Source of the DNA: Virgibacillus halodenitrificans JCM 12304 | GTDB taxonomy: Bacteria; Bacillota; Bacilli; Bacillales; Amphibacillaceae | Direction of reading: 5' to 3' | Length of the DNA stretch: 64,000 bases | Assembly: GCF_001310895.1 (NCBI RefSeq) | Contig: NZ_BAZS01000022.1 | Span: 1-64,000 of the forward strand | Shown: one piece after another, positions 25,075 to 34,743 of the stretch | Layout: every line of letters begins with the position of its first letter | Numbering within the stretch: position 1 is the first letter of the stretch | Made by a program: the position numbers and the translations under genes | Notes under the pieces: model-generated | Seen by the model: the letters and a program-made list of their open reading frames with translations, nothing else | Database searches by the model: none | What the model was told of the DNA's origin: nothing

Positions 25075-26871
25075 ATGATTACATTTCCAAAGCCAACGGT
25101 TGAACAATTTTTCCGTAGCTATGCGATTACTAATTTTGCAGTAAGTAAGGATGAAAAACAACTCGTATTCAGTACAAATTTAAATGGCAAGATGAACTTA
25201 TGGGCAATGGATTTACCAGGAAATTTTCCATATCTATTTGCACATGTTGATGAATCGTGCAGTTTTATAAAATTTGATCCAGAAAACAGATATGTACTTG
25301 CTGGGTTTGATAAAGATGGTGATGAAAATCATCATATCTATAGCTTGCCTGTTACAGGCGGCCTTCCTCAAAAATTAATAACCGGGGAAGCCTCGGATAA
25401 GTTTTTCTTTTCCCATTTGAGTAAAGATGGTGAAAGATTATATTATATGACATCTGAGGAAAACCCTTCTTTCTTAAATACGCGTGTTCGCAATCTAAAG
25501 GGTAATTCAGATGAGCTTATTCATACTGGAGAGGAAGCTTTAACAGAGCTTGCCGCCGTTTCAGAAAAAGAGACTTCCTTTGTATACCTTCAATCATATG
25601 CAAACACCTATGTAACCGGATTTGTAAACACAGGAACGGGTAAACTTTCGTTAACCCCGGATCCTGAGAAGGTTCATGTCGTTTTTGATCCCGTATTCAC
25701 AGATGAAGAAACGGTTTACTTTGTAACAGATTATGAAAGTGAATATAGTTATGTGGCTAAATTTGAGATAACTAAAAAGGAATTTTCTGTTGTACAAAAA
25801 TTCGCGGATGAGAGTGTTACTTCTTTAAAGTGGGATCAGACAAATGATGCGTTTTACCTCGTTACTGAAAAGGGCGTTTCTGACCTGTTGTATCGTTATG
25901 ATCTTCAGTCAGGGAAATGTATGGAATTAGAAGCTCCCGCAGAAGTAGTTGGACAATTAAGTATTGGGCAGTCCGGGGCAATTTATCTTCTTGGTACAAG
26001 TGGTATTCAGCCAATTAACATCTTTTATTCTATGGATGGCATAGAGTGGGAGCAGCTTACGAATAATACCGTATTGGGTGTAAGCAAAGAACATATGGTG
26101 GATCCGGAAGTAGTTTCCTACCCTTCCTTTGACGGAAAGAAAATTGAAGCACTCTTATTCAAAGCCTTACCGGAAAATGACAATGGCCACACCATTTTCT
26201 GGCCACACGGTGGTCCACAGGCCGCAGAAAGAAAGACATATCGTGCGATGTTCCAAAGCTTTCTCAACCAGGGCTATACCATTTTTGCACCTAACTTCCG
26301 AGGCAGTACGGGCTATGGCTCCAATTTTGTAAAATTAGTGGAACAGGATTGGGGAGAAGGACCACGATTAGATTGTGTAGCAGGAATCGAATGGTTATTT
26401 GACCAAAAGATCACTGACCGGGAAAAATTATTCCTCGTGGGAGGAAGCTATGGTGGCTATATGGCATTATTGCTACATGGCCGTCACGCAGATTATTTTA
26501 AGGCAGTGGTAGATATTTTTGGCCCGTCCGATTTGTTCACCTTCGTAAATTCGGTACCGCCTCATTGGAAACCAATCATGGACCGTTGGATAGGTGATCC
26601 GGAACGTGATAAAGAACGATTTATCAAGGACTCTCCGATTACGTATTTGGAGGGGATGACCAGACCGATGCTCGTCATTCAAGGTGCAAAAGATCCTCGG
26701 GTAGTAAAAGAAGAATCAGATCAAATTGTTGCTAAGTTAGAAGAAAAAAGCAGGGATGTCGAATATCTTGTGTTGGAGGATGAAGGACATGGCTTCTCCA
26801 AAAAAGAAAACGAAATTCATGTTTATAAGCGGATGCTTGATTTCATGGAAAAGCATCAAGCAAGTAAATAG
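25075..26871 (+). CDS. S9-family serine peptidase (acylaminoacyl/prolyl oligopeptidase type)
   Basis: A 598-aa cytoplasmic serine peptidase. N-terminal beta-propeller (residues ~1-330) and C-terminal alpha/beta-hydrolase. The nucleophile is the Ser in GGSYGGYM (~463), the acid Asp in QGAKDPRV (~545) and the His in DEGHGFSK (~577); GGPQ forms the oxyanion region. It probably trims short peptides. AGGAGG precedes the ATG. Single gene. Confidence 0.9.
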   Translation: MITFPKPTVEQFFRSYAITNFAVSKDEKQLVFSTNLNGKMNLWAMDLPGNFPYLFAHVDESCSFIKFDPENRYVLAGFDKDGDENHHIYSLPVTGGLPQKLITGEASDKFFFSHLSKDGERLYYMTSEENPSFLNTRVRNLKGNSDELIHTGEEALTELAAVSEKETSFVYLQSYANTYVTGFVNTGTGKLSLTPDPEKVHVVFDPVFTDEETVYFVTDYESEYSYVAKFEITKKEFSVVQKFADESVTSLKWDQTNDAFYLVTEKGVSDLLYRYDLQSGKCMELEAPAEVVGQLSIGQSGAIYLLGTSGIQPINIFYSMDGIEWEQLTNNTVLGVSKEHMVDPEVVSYPSFDGKKIEALLFKALPENDNGHTIFWPHGGPQAAERKTYRAMFQSFLNQGYTIFAPNFRGSTGYGSNFVKLVEQDWGEGPRLDCVAGIEWLFDQKITDREKLFLVGGSYGGYMALLLHGRHADYFKAVVDIFGPSDLFTFVNSVPPHWKPIMDRWIGDPERDKERFIKDSPITYLEGMTRPMLVIQGAKDPRVVKEESDQIVAKLEEKSRDVEYLVLEDEGHGFSKKENEIHVYKRMLDFMEKHQASK

Positions 26872-26886
26872 TTAGATGAAAATTTA

Positions 26887-26913
26887 GCGCCCTGCCATTT
26901 CGGTAGGGCGTTT
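26887..26913 (+). terminator. Terminator after the S9 peptidase gene
   Basis: Hairpin GCGCCCTGCC / GGTAGGGCGT followed by TT. Confidence 0.6.
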
Positions 26914-27001
26914 AAGTTATAGGAGTATGGCCATTATACCATTTCCACTCACGTAAGATGTCCGCTAACATAAACTAAACAATAACATCACAAAAAAACA
27001 A

Positions 27002-27031
27002 TTGACCGAAACAGGATAAATCGGTTAAAAT
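27002..27031 (+). promoter_or_regulatory. glmS promoter
   Basis: TTGACC, 18-base spacer, TAAAAT; ends about 75 bases before the ribozyme cleavage site. Confidence 0.65.
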
Positions 27032-27099
27032 GTGATGTAGCCTTTTGGAAAAAGAAGGTTTATTCAAACATAGAAAGGGGCATTAAAGTTTAAGTAAGT

Positions 27100-27265
27100 T
27101 TTTAAAGCGCCAGAACTATTTTCCGTCCGCAATGGAAAATAGTTGACGAGGTGGGGGTTATCGAATTTTTTCGGCGGGTACCTCCCGATTGCACATCTCA
27201 GTCGTAAGGCTTTTTTCTCAAAACAGTGGGGTGACTCATTGCACAAAGGGAAGAAGTAAGATGTC
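27100..27265 (+). ncRNA. glmS ribozyme-riboswitch
   Basis: Self-cleaving RNA that uses glucosamine-6-phosphate as cofactor and shuts down glmS. The core is clear: cleavage before GCGCCAGAACT (G1 at 27107), GTTGACGAGGTGGGGGTTA, TCGGCGGGTACCTCCCG, the CGTAAGGC element, and GTGGGGTGACTCATTGCAC with AAAGGGAAGAAGTAAGATG. It lies about 170 bases before glmS, a longer gap than needed. Confidence 0.95.
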
Positions 27266-27280
27266 CAATACGAACACGAG

Positions 27281-27414
27281 AAAGGGGCAGTTTAGCGGCC
27301 CCTGTTAGAGGATGTTCAAAAGGACCGGTAAAAATGTTACATGGAATTTATTAGTTCTTTTTATCCTCCTTTTGAACACGATTTGTTAGATATGAGGTCG
27401 TTTTCTGCCCCTTT
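27281..27414 (+). promoter_or_regulatory. Nested inverted repeats between ribozyme and glmS
   Basis: Outer arms AAAGGGGCAG (27281-27290) and CTGCCCCTTT (27405-27414) are exact complements. Inner arms TGTTCAAAAGGA (27313-27324) and TCCTTTTGAACA (27367-27378) are also exact complements. The first outer arm can instead fold locally (AGGGGC with GCCCCT, 27283-27303). The outer 3' arm ends just before the glmS ribosome site (GAAGGAGG). Confidence 0.7.
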
Positions 27415-27434
27415 ACGAAGGAGGCCATCAAACG

Positions 27435-29237
27435 ATGTGTGGAATTGTAGGATATATCGGACAAAATGATACAAAAGAAGTTTTATTAAATGGGCTGGAG
27501 AAATTGGAATACCGTGGCTATGATTCGGCTGGAATAGCTATGTTAAACAACGAAGGAGTCCATGTTACAAAGGTAAAAGGTCGTATTGCAGTACTTCGCG
27601 ACCGAGTAGAGCCTTCTATTCATGCAACAATGGGGATCGGCCATACCCGCTGGGCAACACACGGTGTGCCAAGTGAAGAGAACGCACATCCGCATCAAGG
27701 CGCGTCTGGCAGATTTACACTAGTTCATAATGGTGTTATTGAAAATTACCATGATATAAAAAAAGACCATCTGCAAAGTACAAATTTTGTGAGTGAAACA
27801 GATACAGAGGTTATCGTTCAGCTAATTGAAAAACTACATGATGAATACCAGGATACGAAGGAGTCCTTCCGTCAAGCATTGAAATTGCTAAAAGGGTCCT
27901 ATGCAATTGGACTCATTGACCACGAGGATCAAGATACACTATATGTTGCAAAAAATAAGAGCCCTTTATTAGTAGGTATCGGAGAAGGTTTCAACCTTGT
28001 AGCAAGTGATGCAATGGCAACATTAAAAGAAACGGATCAATATGTGGAAATTCATGACCAGGAAATTGTACTTGTTCAACGTGATTCCGTGGAAATTCAA
28101 ACACTCGATGGGGAAGTTATCACACGTGAAGCTTATACTGCCCAACTCGATGTGAGTGATATTGAAAAAGGAACCTATCCGCACTTTATGCTGAAGGAAA
28201 TTGATGAACAGCCTTTCGTTATGCGTAAAATCATTAATGAGTATCAAACTGAGAATAACGAACTAAAACTCGATGAAAATATTCGTGCTGCTATGAAAGC
28301 ATGTGACCGAATTTATATTATTGCAGCGGGAACCAGTTATCATGCTGGGTTGGTTGGAAAAGAATTTCTTGAAAAGCTGGCGAAAATTCCGGTTGAAGTA
28401 CATGTAGCCAGTGAATTTTCTTATAACATGCCTTTATTATCAGAAAAGCCACTGTTTGTCTTTATTTCTCAAAGTGGTGAAACAGCAGACAGTCGTGCTG
28501 TATTAGTAAAAATTAAAGAATTAGGATATCCGTCACTAACGATTACCAATGTGCCGGGATCCACCCTTTCTCGTGAAGCCGATTATACGCTAAATCTTTA
28601 TGCTGGCCCGGAAATTGCTGTTGCTTCAACAAAAGCATACACAGCCCAAATTGCCGTGCTTGCCATACTGGCAGTAGATACTGCAAAAGCCCAAGGCATT
28701 ACATTGGACTTCGATCCGATGCAGGAGCTAGCCATTGTGGCAAATGCCATGGAAATATTAACAGATCAAAAAGAAGGAATTGAAGAACTGGTACGTGAAT
28801 ATTTGCCGACATCCCGTAATGCATTCTTTATTGGTAGAAGCACTGACTACCATGTATGTATGGAGGGAGCCCTGAAGTTAAAGGAAATTTCTTATATTCA
28901 AGCAGAAGGGTTTGCCGGCGGAGAATTAAAGCACGGTACCATTGCTCTAATTGAAGAAGGTACACCAGTAATTGCACTGGCAACACAGAACAATGTGAAC
29001 TACTCCATTCGCGGTAACGTGCAGGAAGTAGTTGCACGCGGTGCAAATGCATTAGTGATCAGTATGAGAGGCATGGAACAGGATACAGACGCATTTGTTA
29101 TCCCACATGTCCATGAATTGCTCACTCCACTTGTAAGTGTGGTACCGTTACAACTGCTTGCATACTATGCTGCATTACATCGGGATTGTGATGTAGATAA
29201 GCCAAGGAATCTGGCGAAGAGCGTCACTGTGGAGTAA
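27435..29237 (+). CDS. glmS: Glutamine-fructose-6-phosphate aminotransferase GlmS
   Basis: Makes glucosamine-6-phosphate from fructose-6-phosphate and glutamine, first step to UDP-GlcNAc; 600 aa. N-terminal glutaminase with nucleophile Cys2 (MCGIVGYIG), then two SIS isomerase domains ([15 protein letters not shown] ~300; [20 protein letters not shown] ~470) and the C-terminal NLAKSVTVE. Controlled by the ribozyme upstream. It is separated from glmM by 11 kb, whereas the two are neighbours in B. subtilis. Confidence 0.96.
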   Translation: MCGIVGYIGQNDTKEVLLNGLEKLEYRGYDSAGIAMLNNEGVHVTKVKGRIAVLRDRVEPSIHATMGIGHTRWATHGVPSEENAHPHQGASGRFTLVHNGVIENYHDIKKDHLQSTNFVSETDTEVIVQLIEKLHDEYQDTKESFRQALKLLKGSYAIGLIDHEDQDTLYVAKNKSPLLVGIGEGFNLVASDAMATLKETDQYVEIHDQEIVLVQRDSVEIQTLDGEVITREAYTAQLDVSDIEKGTYPHFMLKEIDEQPFVMRKIINEYQTENNELKLDENIRAAMKACDRIYIIAAGTSYHAGLVGKEFLEKLAKIPVEVHVASEFSYNMPLLSEKPLFVFISQSGETADSRAVLVKIKELGYPSLTITNVPGSTLSREADYTLNLYAGPEIAVASTKAYTAQIAVLAILAVDTAKAQGITLDFDPMQELAIVANAMEILTDQKEGIEELVREYLPTSRNAFFIGRSTDYHVCMEGALKLKEISYIQAEGFAGGELKHGTIALIEEGTPVIALATQNNVNYSIRGNVQEVVARGANALVISMRGMEQDTDAFVIPHVHELLTPLVSVVPLQLLAYYAALHRDCDVDKPRNLAKSVTVE

Positions 29238-29303
29238 ATATAAGAGAATAGAGAATTTGCTTCTATTTAACAAACAATAATGCTGTTAGATATGGAAGAT
29301 TGT

Positions 29304-29345
29304 CATCCGTTCGTTTATAATCAAGTAAACGAACGGATGTTTTTG
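29304..29345 (+). terminator. Terminator after glmS
   Basis: Perfect stem CATCCGTTCGTTTA / TAAACGAACGGATG with TTTTTG. Confidence 0.9.
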
Positions 29346-29356
29346 TTTTCGAGGTG

Positions 29357-29388
29357 TTGCAAAAGAAAATTAAAGGGAACTTTTGCAA
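29357..29388 (+). repeat. Inverted repeat before the serine hydrolase gene
   Basis: TTGCAAAAG and CTTTTGCAA, exact complements separated by 14 bases, 58 bases before the start codon. No T tract, so an operator or leader hairpin rather than a terminator. Confidence 0.4.
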
Positions 29389-29446
29389 TTAATTTTAAGA
29401 AAATTATTTAAATTATAAAAACCATTCAACCATGGAGGGGAATCCA

Positions 29447-31270
29447 ATGCGTAAATATAATAATAATATCTTTATGGCGTTCATTTGTTTTCTGCTTCTT
29501 TGGATGTTATTCGGGTATAAGCCTCAAACAACGTTTTCTGCTAATGAGCATGCATTTTTGGAAAATAAATTAGAGAATTACATTGTTAAACATGAAGAGA
29601 ATATTGCCGGTTTAGCAACAATAATGGTAGTTGATGATAAAATAACCTATAAAATGAAGGGATATTCGAACATAGAAAAAGAAGTTCCAGTTAATGAAAA
29701 TACTGTGTTCGAATGGGCATCGGTTTCTAAGGTTCTAATTTGGATTAGTGTTTTACAATTAGTAGAAGCAGGAAAGCTTGATTTAGAAACAAATATTGAA
29801 ATATATTTACCCAATGATTTTCATTACCCAAAGAATTTTGAAGAACCTATCACGATGTATGACTTAATGCATCATTCGGCTGGTTTTGACGATAGTTACA
29901 CAGATTTAATGATTCATCAATCTACTAAGAAGACTTCCTTAAGAGAAGTACTTGAAAGCGCAGATATTAAGCAAGTATTTTCGCCCGGAGATGTTGTTGC
30001 TTATTCAAATTATGGAAGTGGTCTTGCTGCTTATATTGTGGAAGAAGTTAGCGGTATAGACTACCGGGAATATGTAAGAAAGAATATCTTTGAACCACTT
30101 CAGATGACAAAAACGGCAATAGACCCTCACCAAGATGACAATAAATGGGTAAAAGAACAAAGAAAAAAGGTGCAGGGATATACAAATGCATCACATTTAA
30201 TAGAACCTAACAATTACTCAATCCCCATGTTTCCAGCAGGTAGCGTTATGGGAACTGCTGACGATATGCAAAAGCTGTTGCAAGCATTATTAGTTGAGGA
30301 TGGAGCACCTTTATTTAAGAATAACAGAACGATTACTCAGCTGTTTAAACCAACTTTATTTTATCCGGAAACCAATATCCCCAGAATTGCAAACGGCTTA
30401 TTTTATTTACCATCAAAGAGCCCAGGTGTTTTTGGACATGGAGGAAATTCGAAGGCTTTTAGCTCTTCTTTTTACGTAGATAGGATAAATCGTATTGGAG
30501 TTTTAGTTTTGACGAACATGAAGGATGAAAGTACATTCACTCATGGTATACCTGAAACCATTTTTGGTAAATATGAACATGTTGAAAGTGACTTACATCT
30601 GGAAAATTCATCTCAATGGAAAGGTATTTATGAGCCAGCTCGGTTGCCCCGACATGGTTTCAGCAAGTTATATGGTTTATTTCTAAGAAGCCATACAAAA
30701 CAGCAAGGGTCAGATGCTATTAGGCTTAATGACTTATATTACTCTCAGCTGGAGCCTGGCATTTATAAAACAGACGATGATTTTAGTATGTATAGTGTTG
30801 ACGTTTATTCAGAAAACCCGCAAAATAAGAAGATTTTATCTAGTACATATTCAGATTTACTTTACATTCCTTCCTATAAACATTTTCTGGAGTGGGCAAT
30901 AATTATTCTGGGGTTACTAGCTTTCATGTTTTCTGTTATCTATGTGATCGTTACTCTATGTAAAAGGATATGGAGTAAAAAGAATTTGCAAATATTTCAT
31001 TTTACACAGCATCTTCTAAATATCCTTATGTTTACAAATGTCCTTTGGATCGTTTATAAGACTTTATCGATGGTGAGTTATTCATTTCTTAAACCATTCT
31101 TAACTTTAAACCTTATTTATGTTGTTATTGTACTAGTAATTAGTGGTTTTTTAATTATAAAACTAAAAAGAAATAGATTGGTAAATTATAATAAACGTAT
31201 TTCTGTGATGACGATTATGTCTGCTGGTATTTTATGTATAAATATTTTGTATTGGGAAATTTATTATTAG
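29447..31270 (+). CDS. Membrane serine hydrolase, beta-lactamase/PBP4* family
   Basis: About 607 aa. N-terminal signal-anchor helix, then a class C beta-lactamase-like domain (residues ~30-370) with SVSK (SxxK, nucleophile Ser ~90), YSNYGSG (YxN, ~183) and HGG in FGHGGNSKAF in place of KTG. After a linker, four membrane helices fill the C-terminal part (~480-605). The family includes D-aminopeptidases and penicillin-binding-like esterases, not necessarily resistance enzymes. I use the ATG at 29447, seven bases after GGAGGGG. Confidence 0.8.
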   Translation: MRKYNNNIFMAFICFLLLWMLFGYKPQTTFSANEHAFLENKLENYIVKHEENIAGLATIMVVDDKITYKMKGYSNIEKEVPVNENTVFEWASVSKVLIWISVLQLVEAGKLDLETNIEIYLPNDFHYPKNFEEPITMYDLMHHSAGFDDSYTDLMIHQSTKKTSLREVLESADIKQVFSPGDVVAYSNYGSGLAAYIVEEVSGIDYREYVRKNIFEPLQMTKTAIDPHQDDNKWVKEQRKKVQGYTNASHLIEPNNYSIPMFPAGSVMGTADDMQKLLQALLVEDGAPLFKNNRTITQLFKPTLFYPETNIPRIANGLFYLPSKSPGVFGHGGNSKAFSSSFYVDRINRIGVLVLTNMKDESTFTHGIPETIFGKYEHVESDLHLENSSQWKGIYEPARLPRHGFSKLYGLFLRSHTKQQGSDAIRLNDLYYSQLEPGIYKTDDDFSMYSVDVYSENPQNKKILSSTYSDLLYIPSYKHFLEWAIIILGLLAFMFSVIYVIVTLCKRIWSKKNLQIFHFTQHLLNILMFTNVLWIVYKTLSMVSYSFLKPFLTLNLIYVVIVLVISGFLIIKLKRNRLVNYNKRISVMTIMSAGILCINILYWEIYY

Positions 31271-31468
31271 ATGTTTGAGAGGCAATACATAACATAGCCA
31301 CAATAAAAGAGAGTCAAATCTTAATCAACGTTTACTATCAAATTCAAGTTTTATATTTTCAATATAACCTTCCCTTCTTCTCTCATTCGAAAATGTTACT
31401 CCTTTCCTGTAATATAATAATAATAAATATGTTGTGGAAAGTAGCTTACTAAAAAGGAGGTAGCATGG

Positions 31469-32320
31469 GTGATATATATAGGTGTAACCGGGTGGGGCGA
31501 TCATCACTCCTTATATCCACCTGAACTGAAATCAAAAGATAAACTGGCCGAATATAGCAGCCATTTTCCAGTAGTAGAGGTAGATACATCCTTTTATGCT
31601 ATCCAGCCAATACGTAATGCAGAGAAATGGGTGAAGCAAACACCGGAAAATTTCCGCTTTGTGGTTAAGGCATATCAAGGAATGACAGGACACCAACGAG
31701 GAGATATCCCTTTTGAAACAAAGGAGGATATGTTTAAGGCTTATCTTGAATCCTTGGTGCCGTATCAGAATGCTGGTAAACTAGCGATGGTATTATTTCA
31801 ATTTCCCCCATGGTTTGATTGCAGAAAAGAAAATGTGAATTATCTCCGTTATTGTAAACAGCGGATGGGCGACATTCCTATTGCCTTGGAATTTAGAAAT
31901 CAATCATGGTTTTCGGATGAATTTCGTCAATCCACCCTGGACTTTATGGAAAAGGAAGGCTGGATACATTCCATTGCAGATGAACCTCAGGCTGGTGACA
32001 GATCCATTCCAATCGTTCCTGTCGTGACCAATTCAAATAAAACATTGGTTCGTATGCATGGCAGGAATGTTCATGGGTGGAATAAGCCAAAGAATGCAGA
32101 TACTAACTGGCGCGATGTGCGTTATTTATATAAGTACAATCAGGAGGAGCTCTTGGAATGGAAGCAGAGGATAGAGAAGCTCACACAGGAATCCGAAGAT
32201 ATAATTGTCCTTTTTAACAATAACTCAGGTGGAGATGCTGCAGGGAATGCAAAGGAATTTCAGGGGCTGATGGACATTCAGTATGAGGGCCTTGCACCAA
32301 GGCAATTGGACTTATTTTAA
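31469..32320 (+). CDS. DUF72 (YecE-like) family protein
   Basis: A 283-aa TIM-barrel-like protein of the DUF72 family. Typical segments are IYIGVTGWGDH at the start, EVDTSFYAI, FRFVVKAYQGMTGH, LFQFPPWF and the C-terminal VLFNNNSGGDAAGNAKEF. Biochemical role unknown in the family. The start is GTG nine bases after AAAGGAGG; an out-of-frame ATG lies in between. Single gene. Confidence 0.85.
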   Translation: MIYIGVTGWGDHHSLYPPELKSKDKLAEYSSHFPVVEVDTSFYAIQPIRNAEKWVKQTPENFRFVVKAYQGMTGHQRGDIPFETKEDMFKAYLESLVPYQNAGKLAMVLFQFPPWFDCRKENVNYLRYCKQRMGDIPIALEFRNQSWFSDEFRQSTLDFMEKEGWIHSIADEPQAGDRSIPIVPVVTNSNKTLVRMHGRNVHGWNKPKNADTNWRDVRYLYKYNQEELLEWKQRIEKLTQESEDIIVLFNNNSGGDAAGNAKEFQGLMDIQYEGLAPRQLDLF

Positions 32321-32492
32321 TGTGCAATCAAAGCGCTCCACCTCTTATAATTGAGGCGTTGTTTGTACCAGTGCTAAGCGAGCGTTTGTGCTTTAATAGT
32401 CTCTCTTATAATTAAATTAACTGAAATACTTGAAAATTGTTCGAATTACGGATAGAATAATAGTAACTATTTAGAACGGAGGTGGGTTTAGG

Positions 32493-32609
32493 ATGTTGAA
32501 TACTACTGTTTTTATGCGCGGATATTGGAATGAATTCCTCTATTTTGTCCGTGCAAAATTTGCTGTTGCAGTTGCTGACGGGATACGTATGCCCTTTTTT
32601 AGCAACTGA
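32493..32609 (+). CDS. Possible leader peptide (38 aa) upstream of the ABC-F gene
   Basis: ATG preceded by a strong GGAGGTGG site opens a 38-codon frame reading MLNTTVFMRGYWNEFLYFVR and ending MPFFSN. It matches nothing I know. It is followed by two terminator hairpins and the ABC-F gene, the arrangement of translation-sensing leader peptides for ribosome-protection ATPases. Function inferred from position only. Confidence 0.45.
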   Translation: MLNTTVFMRGYWNEFLYFVRAKFAVAVADGIRMPFFSN

Positions 32610-32703
32610 ATAGCAATACAAAAACAGTGAAAACATCTCTATACCCACATATAAAGGATTAGGCGAGAGTCAAATGAATCGTAGCTTATGCCTGTCTATG
32701 TAT

Positions 32704-32737
32704 AAAAAAGAGGAGCTTTTTCATGCTCCTCTTTTTT
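32704..32737 (+). terminator. Terminator hairpin in the ABC-F leader
   Basis: Stem AAAAAAGAGGAGC / GCTCCTCTTTTTT with an 8-base loop, about 95 bases after the leader frame. Confidence 0.8.
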
Positions 32738-32752
32738 ATATTATTTTTTAGT

Positions 32753-32788
32753 GCCATGGGGAAGTGTGTCTTCCTCATGGCTTTTTTT
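32753..32788 (+). promoter_or_regulatory. Attenuator-type terminator directly before the ABC-F ribosome site
   Basis: Twelve paired bases (GCCATGGGGAAG with CTTCCTCATGGC, one G-T pair), loop TGTGT, then seven Ts. The AGGAGG of the ABC-F gene begins only six bases after the T run, so transcripts from upstream should stop here unless the hairpin is prevented. No promoter is seen between hairpin and gene. Confidence 0.7.
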
Positions 32789-32807
32789 ATTTTAGGAGGA
32801 AGTAAAG

Positions 32808-34697
32808 ATGACAATATGCAGTGTAAATAAAGTAAATAAGATGTATGGTGGAAATTCCATATTTGAAAATATTTCATTTGAAATTAAAGAGAAGGATCGT
32901 ATAGGTTTGGTCGGTCGTAACGGGAGTGGGAAGTCCACATTGTTTCGGTTACTGTCTGGTGAAGAGACACCTGATGAAGGGCATATTCACTGGAAGAAAG
33001 GCATACAAATTGGCTATTTAAAGCAAATTCCTGATTTTGAAAAGGAAGATACTACGAAGGAAGTGCTTCTGACTGCTTTTTCACAGCTCTTGGAAATAGC
33101 AGAAAGTATGAGGGTATGCGAAGAAGCAATGAGCGAGGAAATAGATGAGTTGAAGTTAAACACCTTTATAAAACGTTACGGAGATTTGCAGGAGCAATTC
33201 ACACGAGGTGGAGGGTACGAAATAGAGGCAGCTATAGAAAAAATAGTGAATGGCTTAAACATAAATCAATTGCTGGACAGATCGTTTGCTTCTCTAAGTG
33301 GAGGTGAAAAGACAAAGGTAGGTTTAGCGCTGATTCTCCTTAAGCAGCCTGATTTATTGTTACTGGATGAACCAACAAACCATTTGGATCTCATGGCTGT
33401 AGAATGGCTGGGAGAATTTTTACATGAGTATCCGGGAACCACCGTAGTAATTTCGCATGATCGCTATTTTCTTGATGAAGTGATCACAAAGGTATTGGAC
33501 TTGGAGGACGGTGAAATAAATTGTTATCAGACGGATTTTTCCGGATTTGTAAAAGAAAAAGAAGCGCGTTTGTTAAACGAGTTTCAAGCATATCGGGAGC
33601 AACAAAAGAAAATGAAGAAGATGAAGGAAGCCATAAAGCGACTCAGAGATTGGGCGAACAGAGCTAATCCGCCAAATGAAGGGCTTCATAAACGGGCAAG
33701 AAATATGGAAAGAGCGTTGGAGCGTATGGAAAAGCTAGCCCGCCCGGTACTACAGCGAAAGAAAATGAATTTGGAGATGGAGGCAGGCGGCAGGAGTGGA
33801 AAAGATGTGATTATATTTGAGGAGGTTTCCAAGCAATTTGGAGATCGCGTCCTTTTTCAAAACGTTCATATACATGTGACATATCAAGATCATGTGGCGA
33901 TCGTTGGAGAAAATGGAACAGGGAAATCGACATTAATTCATTTAATTCTTGGGGACCATGATCCAGATGAAGGTATTGTCAAAATAGGGAGTAATGTGAA
34001 GGTTGGCTACCTGTCACAAAATGTCTATCAGGATATTGAGAATGAAACAGTAATTGACAAATTTAGAGAAGAAATTGCAGTTACGGAGGGGGAAGCAAGG
34101 CGCATTCTGGCGAGGTTTTTATTTTACGGACATACGGTGTTTCGAAAGGTATCCCAGCTTAGTGGTGGTGAACGGATGAGGCTTCGTTTGGCACAGCTCA
34201 TGTATCAAGATGTAAATCTGCTCATACTTGACGAACCCACTAATCACCTGGACATTGAATCAAGGGAAGTGCTGGAGGAAGCATTGGAAGACTTTAATGG
34301 TACAATTGTGGCTGTATCTCATGATCGTTATTTTCTTAACAAACTGTTTCAAAAAATATATTGGATTGAATCGAAGACAGTCCATGCATTCGCAGGCAAT
34401 TATACCTGGGCAAGGGAGAAGTTGGAAGAGAAGAGGTCGAGCGGAAAGCCAAAGGAAGATAACAGAAAGAAAGCTAGTCCATTTCAGCCATCCGAAGATC
34501 ATACAGTAAAAGAAAGCGACATTGTAGCAACTTATGAAAAAGAAGTGGAGAAACTGGAACAAGAGATAAACGAATTGGACATAAAGTTGGAAGAAACCGG
34601 CGATTTGGAAGAAATGCAATCGTTGTTTGGGCAGAAACAGAAATTAGAATTCAAACTTGAGAAAGTATATGAGCAACTAATGGAAGCGCTAGATTAG
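32808..34697 (+). CDS. ABC-F family ATPase (ribosome-associated)
   Basis: A 629-aa soluble protein with two ABC ATPase domains and no membrane part. Walker A motifs GRNGSGKST (~36) and GENGTGKST (~368); signatures LSGGEKTKVGLA and LSGGERMRLRLAQ; Walker B LLLLDEPTNHLDL and LLILDEPTNHLDI. The charged interdomain linker (~240-320) is the ribosome-contacting region in ABC-F proteins, and the C terminus is a coiled coil. It could be a housekeeping factor (YfmR-like) or an antibiotic-resistance factor; the attenuator-like leader favours the second. Confidence 0.85.
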   Translation: MTICSVNKVNKMYGGNSIFENISFEIKEKDRIGLVGRNGSGKSTLFRLLSGEETPDEGHIHWKKGIQIGYLKQIPDFEKEDTTKEVLLTAFSQLLEIAESMRVCEEAMSEEIDELKLNTFIKRYGDLQEQFTRGGGYEIEAAIEKIVNGLNINQLLDRSFASLSGGEKTKVGLALILLKQPDLLLLDEPTNHLDLMAVEWLGEFLHEYPGTTVVISHDRYFLDEVITKVLDLEDGEINCYQTDFSGFVKEKEARLLNEFQAYREQQKKMKKMKEAIKRLRDWANRANPPNEGLHKRARNMERALERMEKLARPVLQRKKMNLEMEAGGRSGKDVIIFEEVSKQFGDRVLFQNVHIHVTYQDHVAIVGENGTGKSTLIHLILGDHDPDEGIVKIGSNVKVGYLSQNVYQDIENETVIDKFREEIAVTEGEARRILARFLFYGHTVFRKVSQLSGGERMRLRLAQLMYQDVNLLILDEPTNHLDIESREVLEEALEDFNGTIVAVSHDRYFLNKLFQKIYWIESKTVHAFAGNYTWAREKLEEKRSSGKPKEDNRKKASPFQPSEDHTVKESDIVATYEKEVEKLEQEINELDIKLEETGDLEEMQSLFGQKQKLEFKLEKVYEQLMEALD

Positions 34698-34743
34698 AGG
34701 AAGTCTTTTAACTGTAAAAATTCATTAAGGAGGTGTTGTCTCC

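Noticed and set aside
32412-32648. Minus-strand 78-codon frame before the ABC-F gene
   Set aside because: No ribosome site; the plus-strand 38-codon frame with a strong site explains the region better.
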